A stretch of DNA of 64,000 nucleotides from Streptomyces brasiliensis (lineage in GTDB: Bacteria > Actinomycetota > Actinomycetes > Streptomycetales > Streptomycetaceae). The position numbers were made by a program, and so were the translations under genes. Below are positions 26,373-35,260 of this stretch, piece by piece. Location of the stretch: positions 1 through 64,000 of the forward strand of contig NZ_BMQA01000039.1 in the NCBI RefSeq assembly GCF_014647875.1, written 5' to 3'. The notes beneath the pieces are model-generated. The model searched no databases. It was not told where the DNA came from and saw only the letters and a list, made by a program, of their open reading frames with translations. Every line of letters starts with the position of its first letter. Positions within the stretch are counted from its first letter, which is position 1.

Positions 26373-27578
26373 ATGATCACAGTGACCGAAACAACCGCGA
26401 CCGCGGGAGCACTCGAGCTCCTCTCCGACGAGGGCGTGTCGATCTGGCTGGACGACCTCTCGCGCCGCCGGATCGAGTCCGGCAACCTCGCCGAACTCGT
26501 CGAGAGCAAGCACGTCGTGGGCGTCACCACCAACCCGTCGATCTTCCAGGCCGCCATCGGCTCGGTGTGGGGGTCCCCCCGCTCGAGCGAAGCCGAGAGT
26601 GGGGGAGGGTACGAGGAGCAGCTGGCCGACCTGGCCGTGCGCGGCGTCACCGTCGACGAAGCCGTCCGGATGATGACCACCGCCGACGTCCGCGCCGCCG
26701 CCGACGTCCTGCGCCCGGTGTACGACACCACCGGCGGCCGGGACGGCTGGGTCTCCATCGAGGTCGACCCGCGCCTGGCCCACGAGACGGCGGCCACGAT
26801 CGCCGAGGCCAAGCAGCTCGCCTGGCTCGTCGACCGCCCCAACGTCATGATCAAGATCCCGGCCACCGAAGCGGGTCTCCCGGCGATCACCGAGGTCATC
26901 GGCCTCGGCATCAGCGTCAACGTGACGCTGATCTTCTCGTTGGAGCGCTACCGCGAGGTCATGGACGCCTATCTGGCCGGGCTGGAGAAGGCCCGCGAGC
27001 GGGGTCTGGATCTGGCGGAGATCCACTCCGTCGCGTCCTTCTTCGTCTCCCGCGTCGACGCCGAGATCGACAAGCGCCTGACCGTCCTCGGCACCCCCGA
27101 GGCCCTCGCGCTCAAGGGCCGGGCGGCGCTCGCCAACGCCCGGCTGGCGTACGAGGCGTACGAAGAGGTGTTCGGCTCTGCCGGCAATCAAACGCAGCCG
27201 GGTGAGCGCTGGACCGCCCTGGCCGGCGACCGGGCGAACAAGCAGCGCCCGCTGTGGGCCTCGACCGGTGTGAAGGACCCGGCGTACAAGGACACCCTGT
27301 ACGTGGACGAGCTGGTCGCCCCCGGCACGGTCAACACCATGCCGGAGGCCACGCTGAACGCGACCGCCGACCACGGCGAGATCACCGGCGACACGGTGAC
27401 CCGCGGCTACGCCCAGGCACGCGCCGACCTCGACGCCGTCGAGCGGCTCGGGATCTCCTACGACGAGGTCGTGCGGCAGCTCGAGAACGAAGGTGTGGCC
27501 AAGTTCGAGGTGGCGTGGCACGACCTGCTGGCCGCCGTCACCAAGTCCCTCGAGAGCAAGGGAGTTGACGCACGATGA
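26373..27578 (+). CDS. tal: transaldolase with repeat-derived insertion
   Basis: Transfers a dihydroxyacetone unit between sugar phosphates through a Schiff-base lysine. 401 residues from ATG, a little longer than the usual 370-385. Family motifs: GVTTNPSIFQAAIG (about 50-63) and VMIKIPATEAG with the catalytic Lys. Residues 65-78 (VWGSPRSSEAESGG) are not part of the family sequence; normal proteins read straight from AAIG to GYEEQ. They are encoded by a palindromic element common in Streptomyces intergenic DNA. The gene ends in an ATGA overlap with zwf. Activity is likely retained if the loop is surface-exposed, but this is unproven. Confidence 0.93.
   Translation: MITVTETTATAGALELLSDEGVSIWLDDLSRRRIESGNLAELVESKHVVGVTTNPSIFQAAIGSVWGSPRSSEAESGGGYEEQLADLAVRGVTVDEAVRMMTTADVRAAADVLRPVYDTTGGRDGWVSIEVDPRLAHETAATIAEAKQLAWLVDRPNVMIKIPATEAGLPAITEVIGLGISVNVTLIFSLERYREVMDAYLAGLEKARERGLDLAEIHSVASFFVSRVDAEIDKRLTVLGTPEALALKGRAALANARLAYEAYEEVFGSAGNQTQPGERWTALAGDRANKQRPLWASTGVKDPAYKDTLYVDELVAPGTVNTMPEATLNATADHGEITGDTVTRGYAQARADLDAVERLGISYDEVVRQLENEGVAKFEVAWHDLLAAVTKSLESKGVDAR
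26565..26606 (+). repeat. REP-like palindromic element inserted in frame in tal
   Basis: TGGGGGTCCCCCC (from 26568) followed by GCTCGAGCGAAGCCGAGAG and TGGGGGAG forms an imperfect hairpin: outer arms TCCCCC/GGGGGA, inner arms CTCG/CGAG, and a GCGAAGC mini-hairpin tip. I recognise this as a family of short palindromes scattered in Streptomyces genomes, usually between genes. Here it adds about 14 codons without breaking the frame. Confidence 0.75.
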
Positions 27579-29242
27579 GCAAGACCCGCTCGGCCGGGGC
27601 CGAGCCTCCGGCGGCACCCGCGCCGCAGGCCGCGGCCCCGACGGCGCAGGCCGAGACCTCCTCCACGACAACCGCGCCACAAGCTGCGGACGCCGTGCGG
27701 GTGCCCCTCGATCCCGCCGCCGACTGGGACAACCCGCTGCGCGACGACCGTGACCGCCGGCTGCCCCGCATCGCCGGCCCGTCCGGGCTCGTCATCTTCG
27801 GTGTCACCGGCGACCTGTCCCGCAAGAAGCTGATGCCGGCCGTCTACGACCTGGCCAACCGCGGTCTGCTGCCGCCGGGCTTCTCGCTGGTGGGCTTCGC
27901 CCGCCGGGACTGGGAGGACCAGGACTTCGCACAGGTGGTGCACGACGCCGTCAAGGAGCACGCGCGCACCGCGTTCCGCGAGGAGGTCTGGCAGCAGCTC
28001 GCCGAGGGCATGCGGTTCATTCCGGGCGACTTCGACGACGACAAGGCGTTCGAGCAGCTGGGCAAGGCCGTCGACGAGCTGAACGCCTCCCGCGGCACCG
28101 GCGGAAACTTCGCGTTCTACCTCTCCGTACCGCCGAAGTTCTTCCCCAAGGTCGTACAGCAGCTGAAGAAGCACGGTCTGGCCGACCCGCCCGAGGGCTC
28201 CTGGCGCCGGGCGGTCATCGAGAAGCCGTTCGGCCACGACCTGGCCAGCGCCCGCGAGCTGAACGCGATCGTGCACGACGTGTTCGAGCCGGACCAGGTG
28301 TTCCGGATCGACCACTACCTCGGCAAGGAGACTGTCCAGAACATCCTGGCGCTGCGCTTCGCCAACCAGATGTACGAGCCGATCTGGAACCGTTCGTACG
28401 TCGACCACGTGCAGATCACCATGGCCGAGGACATCGGTATCGGCGGCCGCGCCGGGTACTACGACGGCATCGGCGCCGCCCGTGACGTCATCCAGAACCA
28501 CCTGCTCCAGCTGATGGCGCTCACCGCGATGGAGGAGCCCATCGCCTTCGATGCGGAGGCGCTGCTCACCGAGAAGCTCAAGGTGCTCAAGTCGGTGCGG
28601 CTCCCCGAGGACCTGGGCGCCCACACCGTGCGCGGCCAGTACGCCGAGGCCTGGCAGGGCGGCGAGAAGGTGATCGGCTACCTCCAGGAAGACGGCATCG
28701 ACCCCAGGTCGAAGACCGACACCTACGCCGCGATCAAGCTGGAGATCGACAACCGCCGCTGGGCGGGCGTCCCCTTCTACCTGCGCGCCGGCAAGCGACT
28801 GGGCCGCCGGGTCACCGAGATCGCGGTCGTCTTCCAGCGGGCCCCGCACTCGCCCTTCGACTCCACGGCCACCGAGGAGCTCGGGCAGAACGCGATCGTC
28901 ATCCGCGTCCAGCCCGACGAGGGCATGACCGTGCGCTTCGGCTCCAAGGTGCCCGGCACGTCGATGGAGATCCGGGACGTGACGATGGACTTCGCCTACG
29001 GCGAGTCGTTCACGGAGTCCAGCCCGGAGGCGTACGAGCGGCTCATCCTGGACGTACTGCTCGGCGACGCCAACCTGTTCCCCCGTCACCAGGAAGTGGA
29101 AGAGTCCTGGAAGATCCTCGACCCCATCGAGGAGCACTGGACGGCGCACGGCAGGCCGGCGCAGTACGCGTCGGGCAGCTGGGGTCCCGAGGAAGCCGAC
29201 GAGATGCTCGCACGAGACGGACGGAGCTGGCGCAGGCCATGA
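27575..29242 (+). CDS. zwf: glucose-6-phosphate dehydrogenase with Ala/Pro N-terminal extension
   Basis: Oxidises glucose 6-phosphate to 6-phosphogluconolactone with NADP. 555 residues, against about 507-515 for most actinobacterial enzymes. The nucleotide motif is GVTGDLSRKK from residue 76; the substrate-binding RIDHYLGKETVQN contains the catalytic His. Residues 1-42 are an Ala/Pro/Thr-rich low-complexity tail not found in typical Zwf. Start ATG overlaps the tal stop (ATGA), and its own stop overlaps opcA. It belongs to the oxidative branch of this operon and should work with OpcA. Confidence 0.95.
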   Translation: MSKTRSAGAEPPAAPAPQAAAPTAQAETSSTTTAPQAADAVRVPLDPAADWDNPLRDDRDRRLPRIAGPSGLVIFGVTGDLSRKKLMPAVYDLANRGLLPPGFSLVGFARRDWEDQDFAQVVHDAVKEHARTAFREEVWQQLAEGMRFIPGDFDDDKAFEQLGKAVDELNASRGTGGNFAFYLSVPPKFFPKVVQQLKKHGLADPPEGSWRRAVIEKPFGHDLASARELNAIVHDVFEPDQVFRIDHYLGKETVQNILALRFANQMYEPIWNRSYVDHVQITMAEDIGIGGRAGYYDGIGAARDVIQNHLLQLMALTAMEEPIAFDAEALLTEKLKVLKSVRLPEDLGAHTVRGQYAEAWQGGEKVIGYLQEDGIDPRSKTDTYAAIKLEIDNRRWAGVPFYLRAGKRLGRRVTEIAVVFQRAPHSPFDSTATEELGQNAIVIRVQPDEGMTVRFGSKVPGTSMEIRDVTMDFAYGESFTESSPEAYERLILDVLLGDANLFPRHQEVEESWKILDPIEEHWTAHGRPAQYASGSWGPEEADEMLARDGRSWRRP

Positions 29243-30165
29243 AGATCGACCTGACCGACACCACGGCAAGCAAGATCAACAAGGCCCTCGTGCAGGGTCG
29301 CCGCGCCATCGGCACCCCGGCCGTGGGCATGGTCCTGACGATGGTCATCGTCACGGACGAGGAGAACGCGTACGACTCGATCAAGGCGGCCGAGGAGGCC
29401 TCGCACGAGCACCCCTCGCGCACCCTGGTCGTCATCAAGCGGCACGCCCGCACCTTGCGCGAGCGCACGCACTCGCGGCTGGACGCGGAGGTCCGCGTCG
29501 GCTCCGAGGCGGGCACCGGCGAGACGGTGATCCTGCGGACCTTCGGCGAGGTTTCCGACCACGCCGACTCCGTGGTGCTCCCGCTGCTGCTGCCGGATGC
29601 GCCGGTCGTCGTGTGGTGGCCGGTGGACGCGCCCGACAACCCGGCCAAGGACCCGCTGGGTGCCCTCGCACAGCGCCGGATCACCGACTTGTACGCCGTC
29701 GAGCACCCGCTGGAAGCCCTGGAGACCCGGGTGCGTTCCTACGCGCCCGGCGACACCGACCTGGCCTGGACCCGGCTCACCCCGTGGCGCTCGATGCTGG
29801 CCGCGGCCCTGGACCAGGCCCGGGTGAAGGTGACGTCCGCGGTCGTGGAGAGCGAGGCCGAGAACCCCAGCGCCGAGTTGCTCGCGCGCTGGCTCGAGGC
29901 CCGTCTCCGGGTCCCGGTGCAGCGCGCGGTGACCGCCGGACCGGTCGTCACGGCCGTCCGGCTCGGCACCGCGAACGGCGAGATCGTGATCGACCGCCCC
30001 GAGGGCCCGCTGGCCACGCTGAGCCTGCCCGGCCAGCCGCCGCGCACCCTCGCGCTGAAGGTCCGCGCCACCTCCGAACTCATCGCCGAGGAACTGCGCC
30101 GCCTCGACGCCGACGAGATGTACGCCGTCGCCCTGCGGGGCGAGGGCACCAAGGAGAACGTCTGA
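29239..30165 (+). CDS. opcA: glucose-6-phosphate dehydrogenase assembly protein OpcA
   Basis: 308-residue cytosolic protein needed for assembly or full activity of glucose-6-phosphate dehydrogenase in actinobacteria and cyanobacteria. Recognised by MKIDLTDTTASKINKALV at the start, the central PVVVWWPVDAPDNPAKDPLG and the TDLAWTRLTPWRSMLAAALDQ segment. It overlaps zwf by ATGA and is followed after 1 bp by pgi, so all three are made together. It is not an enzyme by itself. Confidence 0.93.
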   Translation: MKIDLTDTTASKINKALVQGRRAIGTPAVGMVLTMVIVTDEENAYDSIKAAEEASHEHPSRTLVVIKRHARTLRERTHSRLDAEVRVGSEAGTGETVILRTFGEVSDHADSVVLPLLLPDAPVVVWWPVDAPDNPAKDPLGALAQRRITDLYAVEHPLEALETRVRSYAPGDTDLAWTRLTPWRSMLAAALDQARVKVTSAVVESEAENPSAELLARWLEARLRVPVQRAVTAGPVVTAVRLGTANGEIVIDRPEGPLATLSLPGQPPRTLALKVRATSELIAEELRRLDADEMYAVALRGEGTKENV

Positions 30166-30166
30166 C

Positions 30167-31819
30167 ATGGCCGAGACCCCGTCTTCTTCCCCCCTGCTCA
30201 CCCGTCGGCCCGAGTGGACGGCCCTGGCCGACCACCGCGCCGAGGGGCAGCCGACCCTGCGTGAGCTGTTCGCGGCGGATCCGGAGCGTGCCGAGCGGTA
30301 CGTCGTCCGGGTCGGCGACCTGCTCATCGACTACAGCAAGAACCTGATCACCGACGAGACGCTGGCCCTGCTGCGCGAACTCGCCGCCGCCACCGACGTG
30401 TTCGGATTGCGCGACGCCATGTTCCGCGGCGAGCGGATCAACGTCACCGAGGACCGCGCCGTGCTGCACACCGCGCTGCGCGCCCCGCGGGACGCGGTGA
30501 TCGAGGTCGACGGCGAGAACGTCGTCCCGGGCGTGCACGCCGTCCTCGACAAGATGGCGCACTTCGCGGACCGGGTCCGCTCGGGCGCCTGGACCGGCCA
30601 CACCGGCAAGCGCATCAGGAACGTCGTCAACATCGGCATCGGCGGCTCCGACCTGGGCCCGGCGATGGCGTACGAGGCCCTGCGGCCGTACACGGCACGG
30701 GACCTGACGTTCCGGTTCGTGTCCAACGTGGACGGCGCCGACCTGCACGAGGCGGTGCGCGACCTGGACCCCGCGGAGACGCTGTTCATCGTCGCGTCGA
30801 AGACGTTCACCACGATCGAGACCATCACCAACGCCACCTCCGCCCGCGCCTGGCTGCTGGCCGGCCTCGACGGTGAGGAGAAGGCGGTCGCCAGCCACTT
30901 CGTGGCGCTGTCGACCAACGCCGGAAAGGTCACCGAGTTCGGCATCGACCCGGAGAACATGTTCGAGTTCTGGGACTGGGTCGGCGGGCGCTACTCCTAC
31001 GACTCGGCGATCGGCCTCTCCCTGATGATCGCCATCGGCCCGGACCGCTTCCGCGAGATGCTCGACGGCTTCCACCTGGTCGACGAACACTTCAGGACCG
31101 CCCCCGCCGAGGCCAACGCCCCGCTGATCCTGGGCCTGTTGGGCATCTGGTACGGCGGTTTCCTGGGCGCCCAGTCGCACGCGGTGCTGCCGTACTCGCA
31201 CTATCTGTCCAAGTTCACCGCCTACCTGCAGCAGCTGGACATGGAGTCCAACGGCAAGTCGGTGGACCGGAACGGCCATCCGGTGGACTGGCAGACCGGT
31301 CCGGTGGTGTGGGGCACTCCCGGCACCAACGGGCAGCACGCCTACTACCAGTTGATCCACCAGGGCACGAAGCTGATCCCGGCGGACTTCATCGGCTTCG
31401 CCCGCCCGGTCGATGAAATGAGCGACCGCCTGAAGGCCCAGCACGACCTGCTGATGGCCAACTTCTTCGCCCAGACGCAGGCCCTCGCCTTCGGCAAGAC
31501 CGCCGACGAGGTCCGCGCCGAGGGCGTGTCCGAGGCCCAGGTGCCGCACCGCACCTTCCGGGGCAACCACCCCACCACCACGATCCTGGCCACGGAACTG
31601 ACCCCGTCGGTGCTGGGCCAACTGGTCGCGCTCTACGAGCACAAGGTGTTCGTGCAGGGTGCGGTCTGGAACATCGACTCCTTCGACCAGTGGGGCGTCG
31701 AACTGGGCAAGGTCCTCGCCAAGCGCGTCGAACCGGCCCTGACCAAGGGCGCGGACGTGCCCGGTCTGGACGCCTCCACCGCCGCCCTCGTCTCCGCCTA
31801 CCGTCAGATTGGGAAGTGA
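30167..31819 (+). CDS. pgi: glucose-6-phosphate isomerase
   Basis: Interconverts glucose 6-phosphate and fructose 6-phosphate, linking glycolysis to this pathway. 550 residues, normal length. Signature regions: NIGIGGSDLGPAMAYEAL (phosphate binding), GGRYSYDSAIGLSLMIAIG and the C-terminal GAVWNIDSFDQWGVELGK containing the catalytic Lys region. It starts 1 bp after opcA and ends 7 bp before gnd. Its presence inside a pentose phosphate operon suggests recycling of fructose 6-phosphate into the oxidative branch. Confidence 0.95.
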   Translation: MAETPSSSPLLTRRPEWTALADHRAEGQPTLRELFAADPERAERYVVRVGDLLIDYSKNLITDETLALLRELAAATDVFGLRDAMFRGERINVTEDRAVLHTALRAPRDAVIEVDGENVVPGVHAVLDKMAHFADRVRSGAWTGHTGKRIRNVVNIGIGGSDLGPAMAYEALRPYTARDLTFRFVSNVDGADLHEAVRDLDPAETLFIVASKTFTTIETITNATSARAWLLAGLDGEEKAVASHFVALSTNAGKVTEFGIDPENMFEFWDWVGGRYSYDSAIGLSLMIAIGPDRFREMLDGFHLVDEHFRTAPAEANAPLILGLLGIWYGGFLGAQSHAVLPYSHYLSKFTAYLQQLDMESNGKSVDRNGHPVDWQTGPVVWGTPGTNGQHAYYQLIHQGTKLIPADFIGFARPVDEMSDRLKAQHDLLMANFFAQTQALAFGKTADEVRAEGVSEAQVPHRTFRGNHPTTTILATELTPSVLGQLVALYEHKVFVQGAVWNIDSFDQWGVELGKVLAKRVEPALTKGADVPGLDASTAALVSAYRQIGK

Positions 31820-31826
31820 ACGCACC

Positions 31827-32708
31827 ATGCAGCTCGGACTCATCGGCCTCGGCAAGATGGGCGGCAACATGCGCGAGCGGATCCGCCGCGCCGGCCACAC
31901 CGTCCTCGGCTACGACCGCAACCCCGAGGTCTCCGACGTCAAGTCCCTGGCGGAGCTCGTAGAAAAGCTCGACGCGCCGCGCACGCTCTGGGTGATGGTC
32001 CCGGCCGGCACCGCCACCCAGACCGTCATCGACGAACTGGGCGACCTGCTCGAGCCCGGTGACACGGTGGTCGACGGCGGCAACTCCCGCTGGACCGACG
32101 ACGAGAAGCACGCCGCCGCACTCGCCATCAAGGGCATCGGCTTCGTCGACGCCGGCGTCTCCGGCGGTGTGTGGGGCCTGCAGAACGGCTACGCCCTCAT
32201 GGTCGGCGGCGACAAGGAGAACGTCGACCGGCTCCAGCCGATCTTCGAGGCGCTCAAGCCGGAGGGCCCGTACGGCTACGTCCACGCGGGCCGGGTCGGC
32301 GCCGGGCACTTCTCCAAGATGGTCCACAACGGCATCGAGTACGCGATGATGCAGGCGTACGCCGAGGGCTGGGAGCTTCTGGAGAAGGTCCACTCGGTGG
32401 AGAACGTGCGCGAGGTGTACCGCTCCTGGCAGGAGGGCACCGTCATCCGCTCCTGGCTGCTCGACCTCGCGGTCAACGCCCTGGACGAGGACGAGCACCT
32501 GGTGAAGCTGAAGGGCTACGCGGAGGACTCCGGCGAGGGCCGCTGGACCGTGGAGGCGGCCATCGACAACGCGGTGCCGCTCCCGGCGATCACCGCCTCC
32601 CTCTTCGCGCGGTTCGCGTCCCGCCAGGACGACTCGCCGCAGATGAAGATGATCGCCGCCCTGCGCAACCAGTTCGGCGGCCACGCCGTCGAGTCGAAGA
32701 CGGAGTAA
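31827..32708 (+). CDS. gnd: 6-phosphogluconate dehydrogenase, short form
   Basis: Oxidatively decarboxylates 6-phosphogluconate to ribulose 5-phosphate. 293 residues, the short GntZ/YqeC-like type rather than the 470-residue type. The dinucleotide fold is GLIGLGKMGGNM at 4-15; substrate motifs VDGGNSRW and DAGVSGGVWGLQNGYALMVGG and the catalytic KMVHNGIEY Lys are all present. Short forms often prefer NAD, which cannot be settled here. Start ATG was chosen over an upstream in-frame start inside the pgi end. Confidence 0.93.
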   Translation: MQLGLIGLGKMGGNMRERIRRAGHTVLGYDRNPEVSDVKSLAELVEKLDAPRTLWVMVPAGTATQTVIDELGDLLEPGDTVVDGGNSRWTDDEKHAAALAIKGIGFVDAGVSGGVWGLQNGYALMVGGDKENVDRLQPIFEALKPEGPYGYVHAGRVGAGHFSKMVHNGIEYAMMQAYAEGWELLEKVHSVENVREVYRSWQEGTVIRSWLLDLAVNALDEDEHLVKLKGYAEDSGEGRWTVEAAIDNAVPLPAITASLFARFASRQDDSPQMKMIAALRNQFGGHAVESKTE

Positions 32709-32714
32709 CCGGCC

Positions 32715-33308
32715 ATGGGGGACCTCATACTGGTCCGCCACGGTGAAACGGAGTGGAGCGTGTCGGGCCAGCACACCAGCTGGACCGACCTGCCCCTCAC
32801 CCAGCACGGCGAGGAGCAGGCCAAGTCGCTCGCTCCGCTCCTGTCCGGCCGGACCTACGCGCTCACCCTCACCAGCCCGCTCGCCCGCGCGATCCGCACC
32901 GCCGACCTCGCGGGCCTGACCGGGGCCGGGACCGACCCCGATCTGCACGAGTGGGACTACGGCGCCTACGAAGGCGTCACCACGGTCGATATCCATCGGA
33001 CCCGACCGAACTGGAATCTGTGGCTGCACGGCGTCCCGCCCGGTCCTGCCGGTCACCCCGGTGAGTCACCGGCCGAGGTGGGCGCGCGTGCCGACCGGGT
33101 GCTGGCCAAGGTGGACGCGGCGCTCGCCAACCGCACCGGTGACGTGGTCCTCGTCGCCCACGCCCACTTCCTGCGCGTACTGACGGCCCGCCGCCTGGGC
33201 CTGCCGCCCTCGGACGGCCGCCTGTTCCAGCTGGCGACCGGCGCCGTGAGCCGTCTGTCGACGGAACACGGGCGCCCCGTGATCGCCGAGTGGAACCGCA
33301 TGGCGTGA
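32715..33308 (+). CDS. histidine phosphatase family (phosphoglycerate mutase-like) protein
   Basis: 197 residues. The phosphohistidine motif is RHGETEW at 8-14, with the distal LVAHAHFLRVLTARRLGLPPSDGRLF carrying the second His. It starts 6 bp after gnd, so it is the last gene of the operon and ends just before a very strong terminator. Members act as broad phosphatases on sugar phosphates or on phosphoglycerate. In this setting it may dephosphorylate a pentose or sugar phosphate; that is inference from the operon. Confidence 0.88.
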   Translation: MGDLILVRHGETEWSVSGQHTSWTDLPLTQHGEEQAKSLAPLLSGRTYALTLTSPLARAIRTADLAGLTGAGTDPDLHEWDYGAYEGVTTVDIHRTRPNWNLWLHGVPPGPAGHPGESPAEVGARADRVLAKVDAALANRTGDVVLVAHAHFLRVLTARRLGLPPSDGRLFQLATGAVSRLSTEHGRPVIAEWNRMA

Positions 33309-33322
33309 CGGCCTGACGACGA

Positions 33323-33367
33323 CGGCCGCGGCCCGGGTCACACCCTGTGTGACCCGGGCCGCGGCCG
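33323..33367. terminator. perfect 21-bp hairpin terminator
   Basis: Arms 33323-33343 and 33347-33367 are perfectly complementary over 21 bp with a 3-nt CCT loop (innermost GTCACAC/GTGTGAC). It sits 14 bp after the phosphatase stop and before the convergent quiC gene, and should stop transcription from both sides. Confidence 0.85.
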
Positions 33368-33416
33368 TGCGTACGGGAGCTGAAGGGCGCAGGACCGACC
33401 GGCGCCGCGCCGGTCG

Positions 33417-35243
33417 TCAGCGCGGCGGCCTGCCCGCGTGCTGGGCCGCCAGCCGCACCGGCGCGTTCGGGGCGCCGTACCCGCGGTAGCCGGGATCCCG
33501 CTGGACCAGCTCGAAGAACACCCGGCCGATCGTCCGCGTGTAGCAGTGCCGGAAGGCTCCGCCCGCGTCCCGGTCGTAGAGGATGCCGAGTTCGCGGTAC
33601 GTCTCCCACTCCCCCTCCGCGAACTCGTACCGCGCCGCGAGGTCGTCGTAGTAGTTCACCGGGACGGGCAGCAGCAGGCCGCCCGCCGCGAGGAAGCGGC
33701 GGGCCGCCGTGACCACGTCGTCGGTGGCCAGGGCGATGTGCTGGGCGTGCGCGGTGTCGTCGGTGGGCGCCGCGCCGACGGTCAGGGCGATACGCACCCT
33801 GCCGTCGTCGTCGCTGACGGCGCGGCTGCGCAGGAGTCCGTAGGGATCGGCGACGTCGACGCTCTCCTGGGGCCGCAGGCCGAGCACGGCACGGTGGAAG
33901 AGGGCCGCCTCGTCGAACTGGTGCCAGGGCTGGGTGAGGGAGAGGTGGTCGATGCGGGTGGCGTCCCGGGCCGTTTCCTCGATGGCCTTCCCGGTGGTGT
34001 TCGCGGCCGGCTCCTGGCCGGTGACGTCCGGGAAGTCGGCGCGCCAGTCGGGCAGTTCGGGGCGGCCGGTGGCGCAGAAGAAGAGTTCGGTGCCGTCGGG
34101 CGCGGCCACCGCGTCGAGCGGGGTGTCCTCGGGGGCGCGGCGGCGCGGGAGGACCGGGGCGAGCAGGACCTCGGCGCGGCGGGCGGCTCCCGCCGGGTCC
34201 GGGGACTCCAGGCCGATCGCGGCGAGCCGGGCGCCGTCGCGGCGGGCGGCCGGACCGGTGTTGACGAGGATCCGGGCCTCGCCCCGCTGCCAGAGGTCGA
34301 CGGGCTTGCCCCGGTGGCGGGCGGCGCGGTTGAAGCCGAGGGCGTCCAGGACGGCTGTGACGGGTTCGGCGTCCGGGGTGACGAGTTCGGCGAACGCGAC
34401 CCCGGTGGGGACCACGGGTGCGGGCAACTCCACGGCGCCGACCGCCTCTTGGAGCAGCAGCAGCGAGCGGTGGGCGTCCACCGCCGTCGGCCCGGCCTCG
34501 GCCTGCCGGAAGACGTCGTTGAAGACCTCCAGGGAGAGCGGCCCGTCGTATCCCGTGCGCAGCACGTGCCGGACGAGCCCGGCGACGTCGAAACCGCCCT
34601 GTCCGGGGAAGCAGCGGTGGTGGCGGCTCCACTGGAGCACGTCCATGGCGATCCGTGGGGCGTCGGCGAGCTGGAGGAAGAAGATCTTCTCGCCGGGGAT
34701 GTCCTCGATGCCCTGGGGGTCGCAGCCCCGGGAGAGGATGTGGAAGCTGTCCAGGCAGGTACCCAGAGCGGGGTGGCCGGCCGCCTCGACGATGCGCCAG
34801 GCGTGGTCGTACGTGCTGACGTGCCGCCCCCAGGCGAGCGCCTCGTAGGCGACACGGACGCCGAACTCCCGGGCCAGGCCGGCCAGTCGGCTCAGCTGTT
34901 CGGCGGCGAGGTCGTCGTCGTCCTCGGCCAGCGGGGAGACGCTGGAGCAGACCAGGACGGTGTCGGCGCCGAGCCGCGTCATCAGCTCGAACTTGTGCCG
35001 GGCGCGGCGCAGGTTGCGGGCGAACTCGGCCTCGGGCACGGCCTCGATGTCGCGCATCGGCTGGTAGAGATCGACGCTGAGGCCGAGGTCGGCGCAGCGG
35101 GCGCGGATCTCCTCGGGCGCGAGGGGGCCGGTGAGCAGGTCGTTCTCGAAGATCTCGACGCCGTCGAAGCCGGCCCGGGACGCGGCGGTGAGTTTCTCGG
35201 TGAGGGATCCGCTGAGGGAGACGGTGGCGATGGACGTACGCAC
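33417..35243 (-). CDS. quiC: 3-dehydroshikimate dehydratase fused to HPPD-like domain
   Basis: Converts 3-dehydroshikimate to protocatechuate. 608 residues in two parts. The N-terminal sugar-isomerase-like barrel (about 1-265) has metal-binding residues in SLEVFND and HHRCFPGQGGFD, plus VAYEALAWGRHVSTY. The C-terminal part (about 285-600) resembles a 4-hydroxyphenylpyruvate dioxygenase/VOC module (IDHLSLTQPWHQFDEAALFHRAVLGL, ending GRVFFELVQRDPGYRGYG). This fused QuiC1-type layout is known in pseudomonads and actinobacteria. It lies 17 bp after the aroE-like gene, in an operon under the TetR regulator. Confidence 0.88.
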   Translation of the reverse strand: MRTSIATVSLSGSLTEKLTAASRAGFDGVEIFENDLLTGPLAPEEIRARCADLGLSVDLYQPMRDIEAVPEAEFARNLRRARHKFELMTRLGADTVLVCSSVSPLAEDDDDLAAEQLSRLAGLAREFGVRVAYEALAWGRHVSTYDHAWRIVEAAGHPALGTCLDSFHILSRGCDPQGIEDIPGEKIFFLQLADAPRIAMDVLQWSRHHRCFPGQGGFDVAGLVRHVLRTGYDGPLSLEVFNDVFRQAEAGPTAVDAHRSLLLLQEAVGAVELPAPVVPTGVAFAELVTPDAEPVTAVLDALGFNRAARHRGKPVDLWQRGEARILVNTGPAARRDGARLAAIGLESPDPAGAARRAEVLLAPVLPRRRAPEDTPLDAVAAPDGTELFFCATGRPELPDWRADFPDVTGQEPAANTTGKAIEETARDATRIDHLSLTQPWHQFDEAALFHRAVLGLRPQESVDVADPYGLLRSRAVSDDDGRVRIALTVGAAPTDDTAHAQHIALATDDVVTAARRFLAAGGLLLPVPVNYYDDLAARYEFAEGEWETYRELGILYDRDAGGAFRHCYTRTIGRVFFELVQRDPGYRGYGAPNAPVRLAAQHAGRPPR

Positions 35244-35260
35244 GGCGGTACCTCTTCTTC

